From the IMG/VR virus record IMGVR_UViG_3300020472_000012, positions 50,374 through 114,373 of that record: a stretch of 64,000 nucleotides of DNA; one strand, 5' to 3'. Positions 40,898-50,151 of this stretch are shown piece by piece. Within the stretch, counting starts at the first letter, position 1. Each line of letters starts with the position of its first letter. Made by a program: the position numbers and the translations under genes. Origin of the DNA: a virus. Under the pieces are notes generated by a model. It was not told where the DNA came from. It saw only the letters and a list, made by a program, of their open reading frames with translations, and did no database searches.

Positions 40898-41334
40898 AGA
40901 ACTTTAAATCGTACATAACAGAAGCTGCAAAGAGTCCAAACTGGTACAAAAGTTTACACAGGGCTCAGAAAGGTATTTTCTATAGAGGTGAAAACCCAAA
41001 GACTAGAACTTCTGGTGCTGGATTAGGTGCATTAGGAACTGGAATCTATCTTACTTGGGAAGAAGGTATGGCAGGTGCATATGCAAAACTTTCTAACAAG
41101 GGTGTAGTTGTAAAGTTTAAAGTACCAGCTAATCTAAAGATTGCAGATGCACAAGGTAAAGACATGGAAACTGCAAAGAAGAAAATGGGTATAGATGGAT
41201 ATTCTGCTGACCCTATGTATGCAAAAGCATTGACTTTTGAATTAAAGAATTTAGGATATGATGGTGTAGTCAGTGATAAATCAGTTGAAGGGTTAGTAAT
41301 TTTTGACCCAAAAAAAGTAAAGAAGGTGAAATAA
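40894..41334 (+). CDS. ADP-ribosyltransferase-like packaged protein
   Basis: The 146-residue protein starts with MKNFKSYITEA, very like the T4 capsid-targeting sequence (MKTYQEFIAEA) cut by the prohead protease after the Glu. The body has IFYRGENPK (R31), GTGIYLTWEEGMAGAYA and LGYDGVVSD, the layout of an ART fold. T4 also packages its ART Alt this way and modifies host RNA polymerase on injection. The ART call is tentative; the N-terminal signal is convincing. Confidence 0.55.
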   Translation: MKNFKSYITEAAKSPNWYKSLHRAQKGIFYRGENPKTRTSGAGLGALGTGIYLTWEEGMAGAYAKLSNKGVVVKFKVPANLKIADAQGKDMETAKKKMGIDGYSADPMYAKALTFELKNLGYDGVVSDKSVEGLVIFDPKKVKKVK

Positions 41335-42069
41335 ATGCCAGCAATAAAAAGAAAAGGGTTTTTGAGATTTATAACAGAAGGTAAAGGTGGTGCAGCTGCT
41401 GGTAAGTTAGAACTCATAAAAACAAGTTTTGTAAAAGCAAAACAGTATGTAGAAAAGAAATATCCAGATTTTGATATAGAAAAGGAAATACCTAACTTCC
41501 AAAAGAACTATGAGTATGCACAGAAACTTGCAAGGGGTGGTTTTGCACAAAGAAAAGATATGCCTGTAATAGATAACAGAGACATTAAACTACTTCAAAA
41601 AAGATTAAAGAAAGGTGCAATTGACATTGCAAGACCTTTTGCAGATAACGAAGTTCCAGATGACCCATTCCCTCAAGGACTAGATAAGACAACAGGAAAG
41701 AAATGGGCAACTCATGGTCTTTCAAAATATGATGGTGATGCAAAAGATGATATTGTTGATGTTAAAATTAAAAGTGTTGCAGTTGGTAATTTAAAACCTA
41801 TTCAAAGTCAAATCTATTTTGATAAGTCAATTAAAAATGTTGCATCATTTGGGGCTCAAGGAACTAAAGATTTTTCTGCATCAAAGAGTAATTTTTATGT
41901 TATATCATCGGATAACAGAATTATAGATGGTCATCACAGATTCTTATCTGCTGTATTAGTTGACCCTAAGATGAAAGTAACTGCACTTGAGATAGATTTA
42001 CCAATTAAAGATTTATTACCATTGACACTTTCGTACACTGATGCAATAGGAAATACTAGGAATAAGTAA
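41335..42069 (+). CDS. ParB-like-fold packaged protein
   Basis: The 244-residue protein has an N-terminal GFLRFITEGKG, again like a capsid-targeting peptide with an I-T-E cut site. It has a ParB/sulfiredoxin-like core: VAVGNLKPIQSQIYFDKS and IDGHHRFLSAVLVDPK ('DGHHR' box). ParB-fold phage proteins include nucleases and nucleotide-binding enzymes. It abuts the ART-like gene, so both may be injected with the DNA. Confidence 0.58.
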   Translation: MPAIKRKGFLRFITEGKGGAAAGKLELIKTSFVKAKQYVEKKYPDFDIEKEIPNFQKNYEYAQKLARGGFAQRKDMPVIDNRDIKLLQKRLKKGAIDIARPFADNEVPDDPFPQGLDKTTGKKWATHGLSKYDGDAKDDIVDVKIKSVAVGNLKPIQSQIYFDKSIKNVASFGAQGTKDFSASKSNFYVISSDNRIIDGHHRFLSAVLVDPKMKVTALEIDLPIKDLLPLTLSYTDAIGNTRNK

Positions 42070-42413
42070 TGGCTAAATTAACTTTCAAAGAACATATAGA
42101 TTACGAAAACGATTGTGAATGTTTTGACCATACTATTACAGAGTCAGAATATCAAGGCAAAAAGGTTAAACTAAATGACCCTATCAGAACATCAGAGAAC
42201 CCTAATAAGAAGTTCAAAGTATATGTTAAAAATGAGTCTGGTAAAGTTGTTGTAGTTAGATTTGGAGACCCAAAGATGTCAATCAAAAGAGATAGTGATG
42301 AAAGAAGAAAATCTTTCAGAGCAAGACACGATTGTGCAAATCCAGGCCCTAAATGGAAAGCAAGATACTGGTCATGCTACCAGTGGAGAGCAAGTGCAAA
42401 GGTAGATAACTAA
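42069..42413 (+). CDS. Conserved marine-phage virion-module protein
   Basis: The 114-residue protein has a highly recognisable basic domain: VKLNDPIRTSENPNKKFKVY, RFGDPKMSIKRDSDERRKSFRARHDC and PGPKWKARYWSCYQW. This domain recurs in T4-like marine phages, often in the prohead region. Its Cys/His content (DCECFDH, RHDC, WSC) suggests a metal site. Function unknown to me. One-base overlap on the left. Confidence 0.68.
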   Translation: MAKLTFKEHIDYENDCECFDHTITESEYQGKKVKLNDPIRTSENPNKKFKVYVKNESGKVVVVRFGDPKMSIKRDSDERRKSFRARHDCANPGPKWKARYWSCYQWRASAKVDN

Positions 42414-43627
42414 TGGCTGCAAAGAATTTACATCTGGAACATATCGAAGACGAGATATTTAACACTGGAGTTGAAGGTGGTAGAGGTTCAATAAACTTTA
42501 TACTATCTCTTAGCAAAATGTTATCATCTGGCACGAAGAGTGCAACCAATGTCACAGTAAAATGGGATGGAGCACCAGCAATCTTTTGTGGTGAACATCC
42601 AGAGACAGGTGAATTTGTAGTTGCAAAGAAAAGTATATTTGCAAAGAAACAAGAATACTACACAACACATGCAGAGATAGATGATAAACTTTCTGGAGAC
42701 CTTGCAACTAAATTTCATGTATGTTTAGATTACTTACCAAACCTTAATATTAAAGGTAAGATACTACAAGGTGATTTGATGTACACTAAAGATGATTTAA
42801 AGAAACAGAAGATAAACAAAGAAGATTACTGGACATTCCAACCAAATACAATTCTATATGCAGTACCTTCTGCATCTACACTTGCAAGAACGATGAAGAA
42901 AGCAAAATTAGGAATAGTGTTTCATACCACATACACAGGTGGCACTTTAGATGATATGAGTGCATCCTTTGGTGCAGACTTATCTGGATTAACTAAAACA
43001 AAAGATATATGGATGGATGATGCAGAATACAACGATGTATCTGGAACTGCAACATTTACTCAGAAAGATAGTGCAGAGATAATCAGATTGATGTCCAGAA
43101 CAGGTAAAGTTTTTTCTAAAATTAAATCTACACAGCTCAACAAATTCTTGGAATATCAGCGAGCAATGGAACAAGGGGCTACATATAAGACATATCATAA
43201 CAGTAAAGTGAGAGAAGGTAGTAACTTGTTAAAGTTAAACTACAAGAAACATGCAGAAGGTTACTATAAGTTTGCAGAAACGAAACTACAAGTTGCAGTC
43301 GATAAAATGAAGTCTGAGAAAGGTAAAAAAATTAAACAAAAAAATATGAATACATACTTAACGAGTATTAGAAAAGATAAAGTTATGTTACAAAATCTTG
43401 TAGAGTTCCAAGCATTAATTAACTATGCAAAAACTAAGATACTTTATAAAGTAAATAAAGCAAAACAACTTACATCTACATTTGTTAAAACAGACAATGG
43501 ATTTGATGTTGTTGCACCAGAAGGATTTGTTGCAATTGATAACAACTTAGGTGGTGCAGTGAAACTGGTCGATAGAATGGAATTCAGTTTCAATAATTTC
43601 ACTGCTGCAAAAGCATGGGATAAATAA
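42413..43627 (+). CDS. Nucleotidyltransferase/ligase-like protein
   Basis: The 404-residue protein has VTVKWDGAPAIFCG with K50 as the motif-I Lys of the KxDG ligase/capping superfamily. A GKILQGDLMYT strand (motif III-like) and GIVFHTTYTGG (motif IV-like) follow. Proteins of this type are widespread in T4-like marine phages without assigned function. An ATP-dependent nucleic-acid ligase is possible; it is encoded among virion-module genes, which is odd. The gene abuts the previous one. Confidence 0.6.
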   Translation: MAAKNLHLEHIEDEIFNTGVEGGRGSINFILSLSKMLSSGTKSATNVTVKWDGAPAIFCGEHPETGEFVVAKKSIFAKKQEYYTTHAEIDDKLSGDLATKFHVCLDYLPNLNIKGKILQGDLMYTKDDLKKQKINKEDYWTFQPNTILYAVPSASTLARTMKKAKLGIVFHTTYTGGTLDDMSASFGADLSGLTKTKDIWMDDAEYNDVSGTATFTQKDSAEIIRLMSRTGKVFSKIKSTQLNKFLEYQRAMEQGATYKTYHNSKVREGSNLLKLNYKKHAEGYYKFAETKLQVAVDKMKSEKGKKIKQKNMNTYLTSIRKDKVMLQNLVEFQALINYAKTKILYKVNKAKQLTSTFVKTDNGFDVVAPEGFVAIDNNLGGAVKLVDRMEFSFNNFTAAKAWDK

Positions 43628-43643
43628 ATTATGAGGATATATT

Positions 43644-44801
43644 ATGAACAATGGGGATTCTTCCTTATCTGAATATAGTAAATTTAGAACTATTACTGGT
43701 GAAAAAAGATTCACAGACATAGAAAACATTCAATGGTCTGGTAGAACTGTATGGGAATACCAACATCCAACATTCGTTTCTCATTCGAGAAAAGCATTTT
43801 TAATTGCACCTAGAAAGACTGGTCATTCAACACTAAGATTTGCACTTGCAGAAGCAAATGAAAAATATGGTGATGATTGGGTCTGGTTAGAAGGTGGAAA
43901 TAGACATCCAAAAAACTGGTTAAACGATGACGACTTCTGGGAGTTTGCATGGGAAACTCATTATACAGACCCAGAAGAAGATAAACTTGCAAGTAATGTT
44001 ACACTAATGCCAGATGATGAGCATGAACTTAGGATTGTAGATAAACATTTTGCTTATAAAAAAGATACACTATACTCATATTCAGATAAAGCTGGTGATG
44101 ATTTTTTAGGTAATGCAGTAGGAGTTTGGAAAAAGAAATATCCTATGGAAAAACATTTAACTAGTTGGTCTCCTTTTATAATGTCAGAATACTTTAAAGA
44201 TTGGAAAGTTTATGTAATAATTAGAGAGCCTTGGGATAGATTTATATCTGGACTTATAACAGAATTAGATAATGGATTATATACGCCATGGTTTACTGAT
44301 TATCAACACACATCAAAAGAATTGTGGGAAGAATCTTATATAAGAATGAAAAGATTATTGTTATGGAATGATGCAGAAAACATTCTATATGGAACTCGAA
44401 ATGGCCCCCAAACAGACCATACACTTATATTAAGTGCTTGGAAATGGGATGGATGGAGTATGTTTGATAGAGCAGACCATTTTATACCATGTATTCCACA
44501 AATAGATTGGGAAATGAGGGATGGTGATTGGTCATTTGTTATGGACAAAATAAGAGATACAGGTTCTACATTTATCAATAAACTAAAAGAATGTGATATA
44601 ATTCCAGAGGAAATTGAAGATGGTAGAGATGCTGTACCAGCAGATTGGCAATTTACTAATTTATCTCCACCAAATAGAAGACACATTCTAACAGAGGCAA
44701 CTACAAACGATGAAGACTTAAAACCTTTCTTTGATAGATGTAAAGAAATAGTCAAAGAAGACCAAGATATCATAAAAAAACAGGAAGTTAAGTTTTTATA
44801 A
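43644..44801 (+). CDS. Sulfotransferase-like protein
   Basis: The 385-residue protein has a PAPS 5'-phosphosulphate loop-like RKTGHSTLRFAL and a 3'-phosphate-binding type VYVIIREPWDRFISGL, the two signatures of the sulfotransferase family. It would sulphate a sugar, lipid or protein; target unknown. GAGGA precedes the ATG. The gene sits between two nucleotide-handling genes of the late module. Confidence 0.68.
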   Translation: MNNGDSSLSEYSKFRTITGEKRFTDIENIQWSGRTVWEYQHPTFVSHSRKAFLIAPRKTGHSTLRFALAEANEKYGDDWVWLEGGNRHPKNWLNDDDFWEFAWETHYTDPEEDKLASNVTLMPDDEHELRIVDKHFAYKKDTLYSYSDKAGDDFLGNAVGVWKKKYPMEKHLTSWSPFIMSEYFKDWKVYVIIREPWDRFISGLITELDNGLYTPWFTDYQHTSKELWEESYIRMKRLLLWNDAENILYGTRNGPQTDHTLILSAWKWDGWSMFDRADHFIPCIPQIDWEMRDGDWSFVMDKIRDTGSTFINKLKECDIIPEEIEDGRDAVPADWQFTNLSPPNRRHILTEATTNDEDLKPFFDRCKEIVKEDQDIIKKQEVKFL

Positions 44802-44803
44802 AT

Positions 44804-44811
44804 CATAAATA
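44804..44811 (+). promoter_or_regulatory. T4-type late promoter box (CATAAATA)
   Basis: CATAAATA 6 bases before ATG 44818, which has no Shine-Dalgarno sequence; the predicted start is at or next to the ATG. Confidence 0.6.
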
Positions 44812-44817
44812 CTGGAT

Positions 44818-45474
44818 ATGAAGACCTTTAAAGATATTGCAGAAATAAATTCCCAAACAGCAGTCTTTGCATTTGGTAGGTTTAATCCACCAACAGTTGG
44901 ACATCTTAAACTTGCAACTAGAGTTCAAAAGATTTCTGGTTCGGATGATGCATTTATTTTTACAGGTTTTACACAAGACCCTAAGAAAAATCCATTACCT
45001 TATAAAGATAAGATAAAATTTATGAGACTAATGTTTAAACCAACTAAAGTTACAGTAAAGGATACTAATGCAAGAACAGTATTTGATGTAGTAGTTGATT
45101 TATATAATGATGGATATAGAAGTATTAAAATGGTTGCTGGGTCTGATAGAATTAGGGAGTTTGAAAACCTTTTAACAAAGTACAACAAAGTGAAAGGTAG
45201 ACATGGATTCTACAACTTTAAATCTATTGAGATTGTATCTGCTGGGGAGAGAGACCCAGATGCAGAAGGAATTGAAGGTATGAGTGCATCTAAGATGAGA
45301 GCACTTGCAGCTAATGGTGATGAAAAGACTTTTGTTAAATCATTACCAAAAGGATTCAGACAGGGTAAACAACTATACAAGGCAGTAAGAAAAGGTATGG
45401 GTCTTAAAGAACATTGGGACTTTTTACCATCTTATATGAGAGAAGATGTTGGAAGAGAAATACGAATTACTTAG
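44818..45474 (+). CDS. Nucleotidylyltransferase (NMNAT/cytidylyltransferase-like)
   Basis: The 218-residue HxGH-superfamily enzyme: FGRFNPPTVGHLKL (T26-H29 is the (H/T)xGH motif) and GMSASKMRALAANGD (ISxxxxR-like). Such enzymes transfer NMP to small substrates, for example in NAD synthesis. The N-terminus MKTFKDIAEIN resembles capsid-targeting peptides, so it may be packaged. An NAD link to the nearby ART-like protein is an attractive inference. Confidence 0.68.
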   Translation: MKTFKDIAEINSQTAVFAFGRFNPPTVGHLKLATRVQKISGSDDAFIFTGFTQDPKKNPLPYKDKIKFMRLMFKPTKVTVKDTNARTVFDVVVDLYNDGYRSIKMVAGSDRIREFENLLTKYNKVKGRHGFYNFKSIEIVSAGERDPDAEGIEGMSASKMRALAANGDEKTFVKSLPKGFRQGKQLYKAVRKGMGLKEHWDFLPSYMREDVGREIRIT

Positions 45475-47305
45475 TGAAGGTATCAACGATGTTGGTATCT
45501 TTAAAGCAGTCTTCATGGCAGGTGGGCCAGGAAGTGGTAAGTCTTATGTTGCAAATAAGTTAGGACTTAAAGCACTTGGACTGAGACCAGTTAACTCAGA
45601 TGATTTCTTCGAGGCTGGATTAAAGAAAGCAGGACTTTCTCTTAAAATGCCAGAAGATGAAGAAGAGTCAAGAGAAGCAGTAAGAATTCATGCAAAAGCA
45701 TTAACTGCTAAACGACAAGATTTATATGTTAGAGGTCGTTTAGGGTTAATTATAGATTCTACTGCAAGAGATGTTAAGAAGATAATGATTCAAAACAAAC
45801 TCTTAAAATCACTGGGTTATGAAACTTCAATGGTTTTTGTTAATACTACATTGGAAACTGCACTAGAACGAAATGCAAATAGAAATAGGTCTATTCCAGA
45901 GAAAGTAGTTAAGTCTAATCATGCAGAAGTAAGAAAAAGTTTAGGTAAACTACAAGGTCATTTTGGAAGAGGTGGTTTTATCATTATTGATAACGATGGT
46001 GATAACAAAGATTTAGAAAATAACACTCGTAAAATCTATCCAAGACTTAAAAAGTTTGTAACTACCCTACCAAAGAATAAGATGGTTGATTCATGGGTAA
46101 GAGCATTTACCATGAAACCTGCTGAGATAGAAAGAGAAGAAGAACCAGTTATTCCAAGAAGACGAATACGAAGTGACATGTTTGATACAGGTGGAGCATC
46201 AATGAGAGAGGGACTAATGACATTTAAAGAACAGCAAGAACTTCAAGAGGTACAAAAGAAAGAAGTTGATGCAATGAAAAAACTTTCTAAGGATATGCAA
46301 AAGGTCTTAGTATCTTATCAAAAGATTGTAAAAATGGGTGATAAAGAACTCACGAATACACAACACAATCCTACATGGAAAAGTATTATAGATGCTCGTG
46401 ATAAAATAGTTACAATGATTGGAACTTTGAATAACAAAATGAGAATGGAAGAAATAATACCTTCATTGAATGAAGTTTCTTTCGATTCATTAAGTCCAGC
46501 ACATAAAGTTCAAATGTACAAACTCCTTAGTAAAGGTATGGACTTACCTTATGGTTCACCAGCATTCAAAAAGAACAAAGCAGAACTAGATAAACTTCGT
46601 AAGAAACTCAAACTAGACGAAGGTGAAAATGTCGATAGAGTAAAAGATAAACAAGAAAGAGAGAAAGAAACACTTGCACAAAGACATGCAGATGAAATGG
46701 ATGATGCAAAAGAAAAAGACTTTAAAGATGCACAAGATGAAAAGAAAAGAGAAAGAATGAGAGACGAAGCATCTGATGAAGTTAATGCAACCAAAGAAAA
46801 GATTTATAAAGACCTTAAGAAGAAAAGAAAATACTTTGAGAAAGAGTATGGTAAAGATAAGGCAGATGATGTCATGCATGGTACAGCAATGAACATGGCA
46901 AAGAAACAACATAAAGTATCAGAAGGTAAATTTAAAACAGAATTATCCAAACAATTTGCACTAGAAGCACTCTCTATGCAACAAAGAAGAGCAATTGCAA
47001 TGAGAATGAGACGACAAGCTCAGAAGATTGCAAGAAAGAGAATGAGAAATAAGAAAAGAATGAAGTCTCAAGACCAACTTCTTAAGAAAGCACAAAAGAT
47101 GGCAAGAGATACACTTGCAAAGAAGATGACTGGTGGTAAGTCACTATCAACTCTTTCAATAGGTGCTAGAATTGCAATTGCAAAGAAATTAGATAAGAAA
47201 AAGTCTGCAATAACCAGACTTGCAAAGAAAATGTTACCAAAAGTCAAAAAAGGGGAAGTCGAAAGACTTAAGAAATTTAGAGCTCAACAGAGTGATAAGA
47301 AATAG
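45446..47305 (+). CDS. P-loop kinase-like protein with basic coiled tail
   Basis: The 619-residue protein has an N-terminal kinase domain with Walker A FMAGGPGSGKS and a PVNSDDFFEAG motif, like zeta-toxin or polynucleotide-kinase folds (about residues 15-215). A linker with REGLMTFKEQQELQEVQ follows. The last 250 residues are Lys/Arg-rich coiled-coil (QRRAIAMRMRRQAQKIARKRMRN). The basic tail would bind DNA, as in internal head proteins. It overlaps the previous gene by 29 bases. Confidence 0.62.
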   Translation: MLEEKYELLSEGINDVGIFKAVFMAGGPGSGKSYVANKLGLKALGLRPVNSDDFFEAGLKKAGLSLKMPEDEEESREAVRIHAKALTAKRQDLYVRGRLGLIIDSTARDVKKIMIQNKLLKSLGYETSMVFVNTTLETALERNANRNRSIPEKVVKSNHAEVRKSLGKLQGHFGRGGFIIIDNDGDNKDLENNTRKIYPRLKKFVTTLPKNKMVDSWVRAFTMKPAEIEREEEPVIPRRRIRSDMFDTGGASMREGLMTFKEQQELQEVQKKEVDAMKKLSKDMQKVLVSYQKIVKMGDKELTNTQHNPTWKSIIDARDKIVTMIGTLNNKMRMEEIIPSLNEVSFDSLSPAHKVQMYKLLSKGMDLPYGSPAFKKNKAELDKLRKKLKLDEGENVDRVKDKQEREKETLAQRHADEMDDAKEKDFKDAQDEKKRERMRDEASDEVNATKEKIYKDLKKKRKYFEKEYGKDKADDVMHGTAMNMAKKQHKVSEGKFKTELSKQFALEALSMQQRRAIAMRMRRQAQKIARKRMRNKKRMKSQDQLLKKAQKMARDTLAKKMTGGKSLSTLSIGARIAIAKKLDKKKSAITRLAKKMLPKVKKGEVERLKKFRAQQSDKK

Positions 47306-47318
47306 AGTTTATTATTTG

Positions 47319-47326
47319 TATAAATA
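47319..47326 (+). promoter_or_regulatory. T4-type late promoter box
   Basis: TATAAATA upstream of ATG 47358. CAGGG acts as a weak ribosome-binding site. Confidence 0.7.
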
Positions 47327-47357
47327 CATATGATAACAAATTAAACAGGGTAGAATT

Positions 47358-47894
47358 ATGTCAGATATTAAAGATAGAATGAAGTTCCAATCTACTGCTG
47401 ATGATGTAACCAGAAGTGTTGCCGACACAGTAGCTGAGGTTCTTGCCAATTCAAAACCAGCACAATCTAGATATGACCGCCAAGCAGAATTGATGAATTA
47501 TCCATTACAGGATAAACCAGAAGTTGCTGATGCAGTTAAAACAGAAGGTGCTAAGATTGAAGAACTTAAGAAAGATGTTGAAAAACTCTTCAATACAGAA
47601 GACAACACCAACGATAAATCAGATGATGGTGATGGTCTAGATAAAGTTCAACCTAAGGCAGTAAAGAAAAAATTTAAGAATCGTAAGGACAAAGACATCG
47701 ATAACGATGGTGATGTAGATGATTCTGATAAATTCTTGCACAAGAAAAGGAAAGCAATTTCCAAAGCAGTCAAGAAAGAAGAAGGTTCTTTAAAAGTAGA
47801 TGGAAGAAATAAAACTTTCAAAGAGAAACTTCGTGCATTAGGTTATGTGAAAGAGAAATCTCTAATTTACAATAACAAAAAATCTGGGAAGTAG
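47358..47894 (+). CDS. Virion-module protein with EF-hand-like loop
   Basis: The 178-residue charged helical protein contains KDIDNDGDVDDSDKFL (D113-D115-D117 of a DxDxDG calcium loop), followed by HKKRKAISKAVK. This loop/helix motif is common in late proteins of cyanomyophages, suggesting a prohead-core or scaffold role. Metal binding is inferred. Confidence 0.6.
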   Translation: MSDIKDRMKFQSTADDVTRSVADTVAEVLANSKPAQSRYDRQAELMNYPLQDKPEVADAVKTEGAKIEELKKDVEKLFNTEDNTNDKSDDGDGLDKVQPKAVKKKFKNRKDKDIDNDGDVDDSDKFLHKKRKAISKAVKKEEGSLKVDGRNKTFKEKLRALGYVKEKSLIYNNKKSGK

Positions 47895-47896
47895 AT

Positions 47897-49606
47897 ATGT
47901 CAGAATATATTAAGAGCGTAAGGTCTCTTAGGTCTGTTGCAGATGCATACAGGTCTATGAAAGACCCTAGAAGTCTCAACGACAAGGTTGAGGAACAACT
48001 TATTGAATCAATTATACAGGATGTACAGACAGAAGAAGACGACCTTTTTAGGGTCGATACTCTTAATATTGTCAACCAATACCTAAATGAATTTCCATCA
48101 GACCTACAAGAAGGTGCAATAAAAGATATCATCATGGATTTTGAAGATGGTGTATCTGACATGAAGATTTCAAAATCTCGTGGTATCGATATCAAAGTCA
48201 TCAAAGGTCTGAAAAAAGATTGGTTAGGAATTCAAAAGAAACACCAACAATTAGCTGCATCCTACAATGAAGAAAATCTTCAAGAAGGTACATGGGCAAT
48301 TCCAGACACACCAGAGAAACTTAAAAAATTACAAAAAGCACTTATGAAACCAGTCTTAATCAAAAGAGAGAAAGACCTTGATAAGGCTGCAAAAGTATTT
48401 ACTAGTTATGTAGGTGATGATGGTGTCATGGATGTCTGGTATAAAATGATGTTGGATTATGAAGATGTTAAGAAAGTTGGGGATGCAAGAGAACCAGTAA
48501 TTGACTTTTTAAAACAATGGGGAGTTAAATTATCTGGATATAAAATTACACATGCTCCAGGCTCATGGGTTTCTGGGTTCGATGATGACGATAGAGATTC
48601 AGCAACAGTAGAACAAACTCAGATAGATGAGGAACAAGAAGTTGAGGAAGGTTTCTTTGCAAACTTAAAGAAAAAGTTCAAAGGTAGGGGTAAGATAAAG
48701 AAACCTACAGGTAAAGATAAGAAACAAATGAAGGTTGAAGGTAGAAGACCACCTAGTAAAATGTCTGGTTCTAAATTAACTGGTCAAGAGATATCAGTAT
48801 ATTTCAGAAAGAACCCTAAAGCAAAATCAAATGCAATTATTAAGAAAGCAGTAGAGATTGCCTTAGACCATGGCGGTGCAATGAACTATGCAATTGACAA
48901 GATTCAGAAACTTAAAAAAGGTCTTGAAAAGAATTCAGAAGTTAAAAAAGCACTTCAATTCGCAAACGAAGAAAGAACACCTTTTTATAAAGGGTTTGAA
49001 CTTGTAGTTCAAGAAGAATTATCTAGAAAAGATGAAATTAAACTTGGTGCATATGGTGTACAACTTGCAAAGATTACAAACTTCAAATGGGAAAAAGATA
49101 AGTCTCCAGAAGTTGCAATAGATAGACTATTTGGTCAGATTAGGTCAAAAGGTAAATACTCTCCAGCAGGATGGGAAAAAATCCATAAGATGGTTGCAAT
49201 GTTAGATAAGATTGGTGTTAAACTACCATCTTTGAAAGGATTCTACATGGGTATGGATAAGAAGACTGGTAAAGGTATTTTCCATGAAGATATTTTAGAC
49301 ACTATTGCAGATATTAAAGAAGGTATCGAAGAAATAGTTGAAGCACAAACCATGAATGATGCAGATATCAAAAAGATTGCACAAATGACAGATAGAAATG
49401 ACCATACTGGTTCATTAATGCATCTTGCAAAACTTCTTGGTGATAAAAAAGGACTAGAGGCATTAAAAGGTATTATGATGACTCATAAAGCAATCGGTCA
49501 TATGCCAGATGGTTTAATGAAAACTAGAAATCAAATCCATGATAATCTCATGAGACAATCTAAATCAAAGTATAGAAATCATAAAGATGTCATAAGTTCT
49601 TTCTAG
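47897..49606 (+). CDS. Large virion-module protein of unknown function
   Basis: The 569-residue protein is charged, with a helical N-terminus (SVRSLRSVADAYRSMKDP). It contains GTWAIPDTPEKLKKLQKALMKP...FTSYVGDDGVMDV, a block I recognise from marine T4-like phages. A Lys-rich linker (KKKFKGRGKIKKPTGKDKKQ) and further helical segments follow. Glu-rich sites such as LQEG and VQEE could be prohead-protease cuts. Probably a head-interior protein; uncertain. Confidence 0.58.
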   Translation: MSEYIKSVRSLRSVADAYRSMKDPRSLNDKVEEQLIESIIQDVQTEEDDLFRVDTLNIVNQYLNEFPSDLQEGAIKDIIMDFEDGVSDMKISKSRGIDIKVIKGLKKDWLGIQKKHQQLAASYNEENLQEGTWAIPDTPEKLKKLQKALMKPVLIKREKDLDKAAKVFTSYVGDDGVMDVWYKMMLDYEDVKKVGDAREPVIDFLKQWGVKLSGYKITHAPGSWVSGFDDDDRDSATVEQTQIDEEQEVEEGFFANLKKKFKGRGKIKKPTGKDKKQMKVEGRRPPSKMSGSKLTGQEISVYFRKNPKAKSNAIIKKAVEIALDHGGAMNYAIDKIQKLKKGLEKNSEVKKALQFANEERTPFYKGFELVVQEELSRKDEIKLGAYGVQLAKITNFKWEKDKSPEVAIDRLFGQIRSKGKYSPAGWEKIHKMVAMLDKIGVKLPSLKGFYMGMDKKTGKGIFHEDILDTIADIKEGIEEIVEAQTMNDADIKKIAQMTDRNDHTGSLMHLAKLLGDKKGLEALKGIMMTHKAIGHMPDGLMKTRNQIHDNLMRQSKSKYRNHKDVISSF

Positions 49607-49617
49607 GAGTATCTAAG

Positions 49618-50151
49618 ATGAGACGATATCATCCCATAATTCCAGAAGGTAGAAAATACCACGACTTTGGTGCAAAGACTAATGCAGCCAATAATAAGAT
49701 TAGGGATTTAGTAAACAAATCTAAGTCAGTCAAAGACGCAATAACTAAAATTACTATGTTTGCTAAAGGTACTAGTGGGCCTGCAAAGAAATTTGCAGAT
49801 GCAATAGATTCTGGTAAGTTTACAGATTGGGAACCTTCTGATGAAATCAAACAAGAAGTAGAGTTATACTTCAAATCCAAAGAAAGAGAAAAGAAAATGG
49901 GCCCTCGTGCAAACGACCCAGACCAAAACATACATGTACAAATCAGAGGGGCTGCAGATTTAAAGAAACCATCTCAATTAACATTGGATGATGGTAGTAA
50001 GGTTAAGATAAACCAACAGGTTGCACAAATGGTTACAAAAACATTAGATGCATTAAAACCAATAACCAGAAAGAAAGTAGTACAAATGTTAGGTAAAGAT
50101 TCAAGAACATTCAAACAGGCAGTTCAAGCAATCCAGAGAGCGAATAAGTAA
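49618..50151 (+). CDS. Basic virion-module protein
   Basis: The 177-residue Lys-rich protein (MRRYHPIIPEGRKYHDFGAKTNAANNK...) has helical segments and ends in KQAVQAIQRANK. GGAG lies upstream. It overlaps the next gene by one base. Possibly DNA-binding inside the head; no family recognised. Confidence 0.58.
   Translation: MRRYHPIIPEGRKYHDFGAKTNAANNKIRDLVNKSKSVKDAITKITMFAKGTSGPAKKFADAIDSGKFTDWEPSDEIKQEVELYFKSKEREKKMGPRANDPDQNIHVQIRGAADLKKPSQLTLDDGSKVKINQQVAQMVTKTLDALKPITRKKVVQMLGKDSRTFKQAVQAIQRANK

Noticed and set aside
46549-46912. Minus-strand frames inside the P-loop/coiled gene
   Set aside because: Ser/Leu/Phe-rich shadows of Lys/Glu-rich coding sequence.
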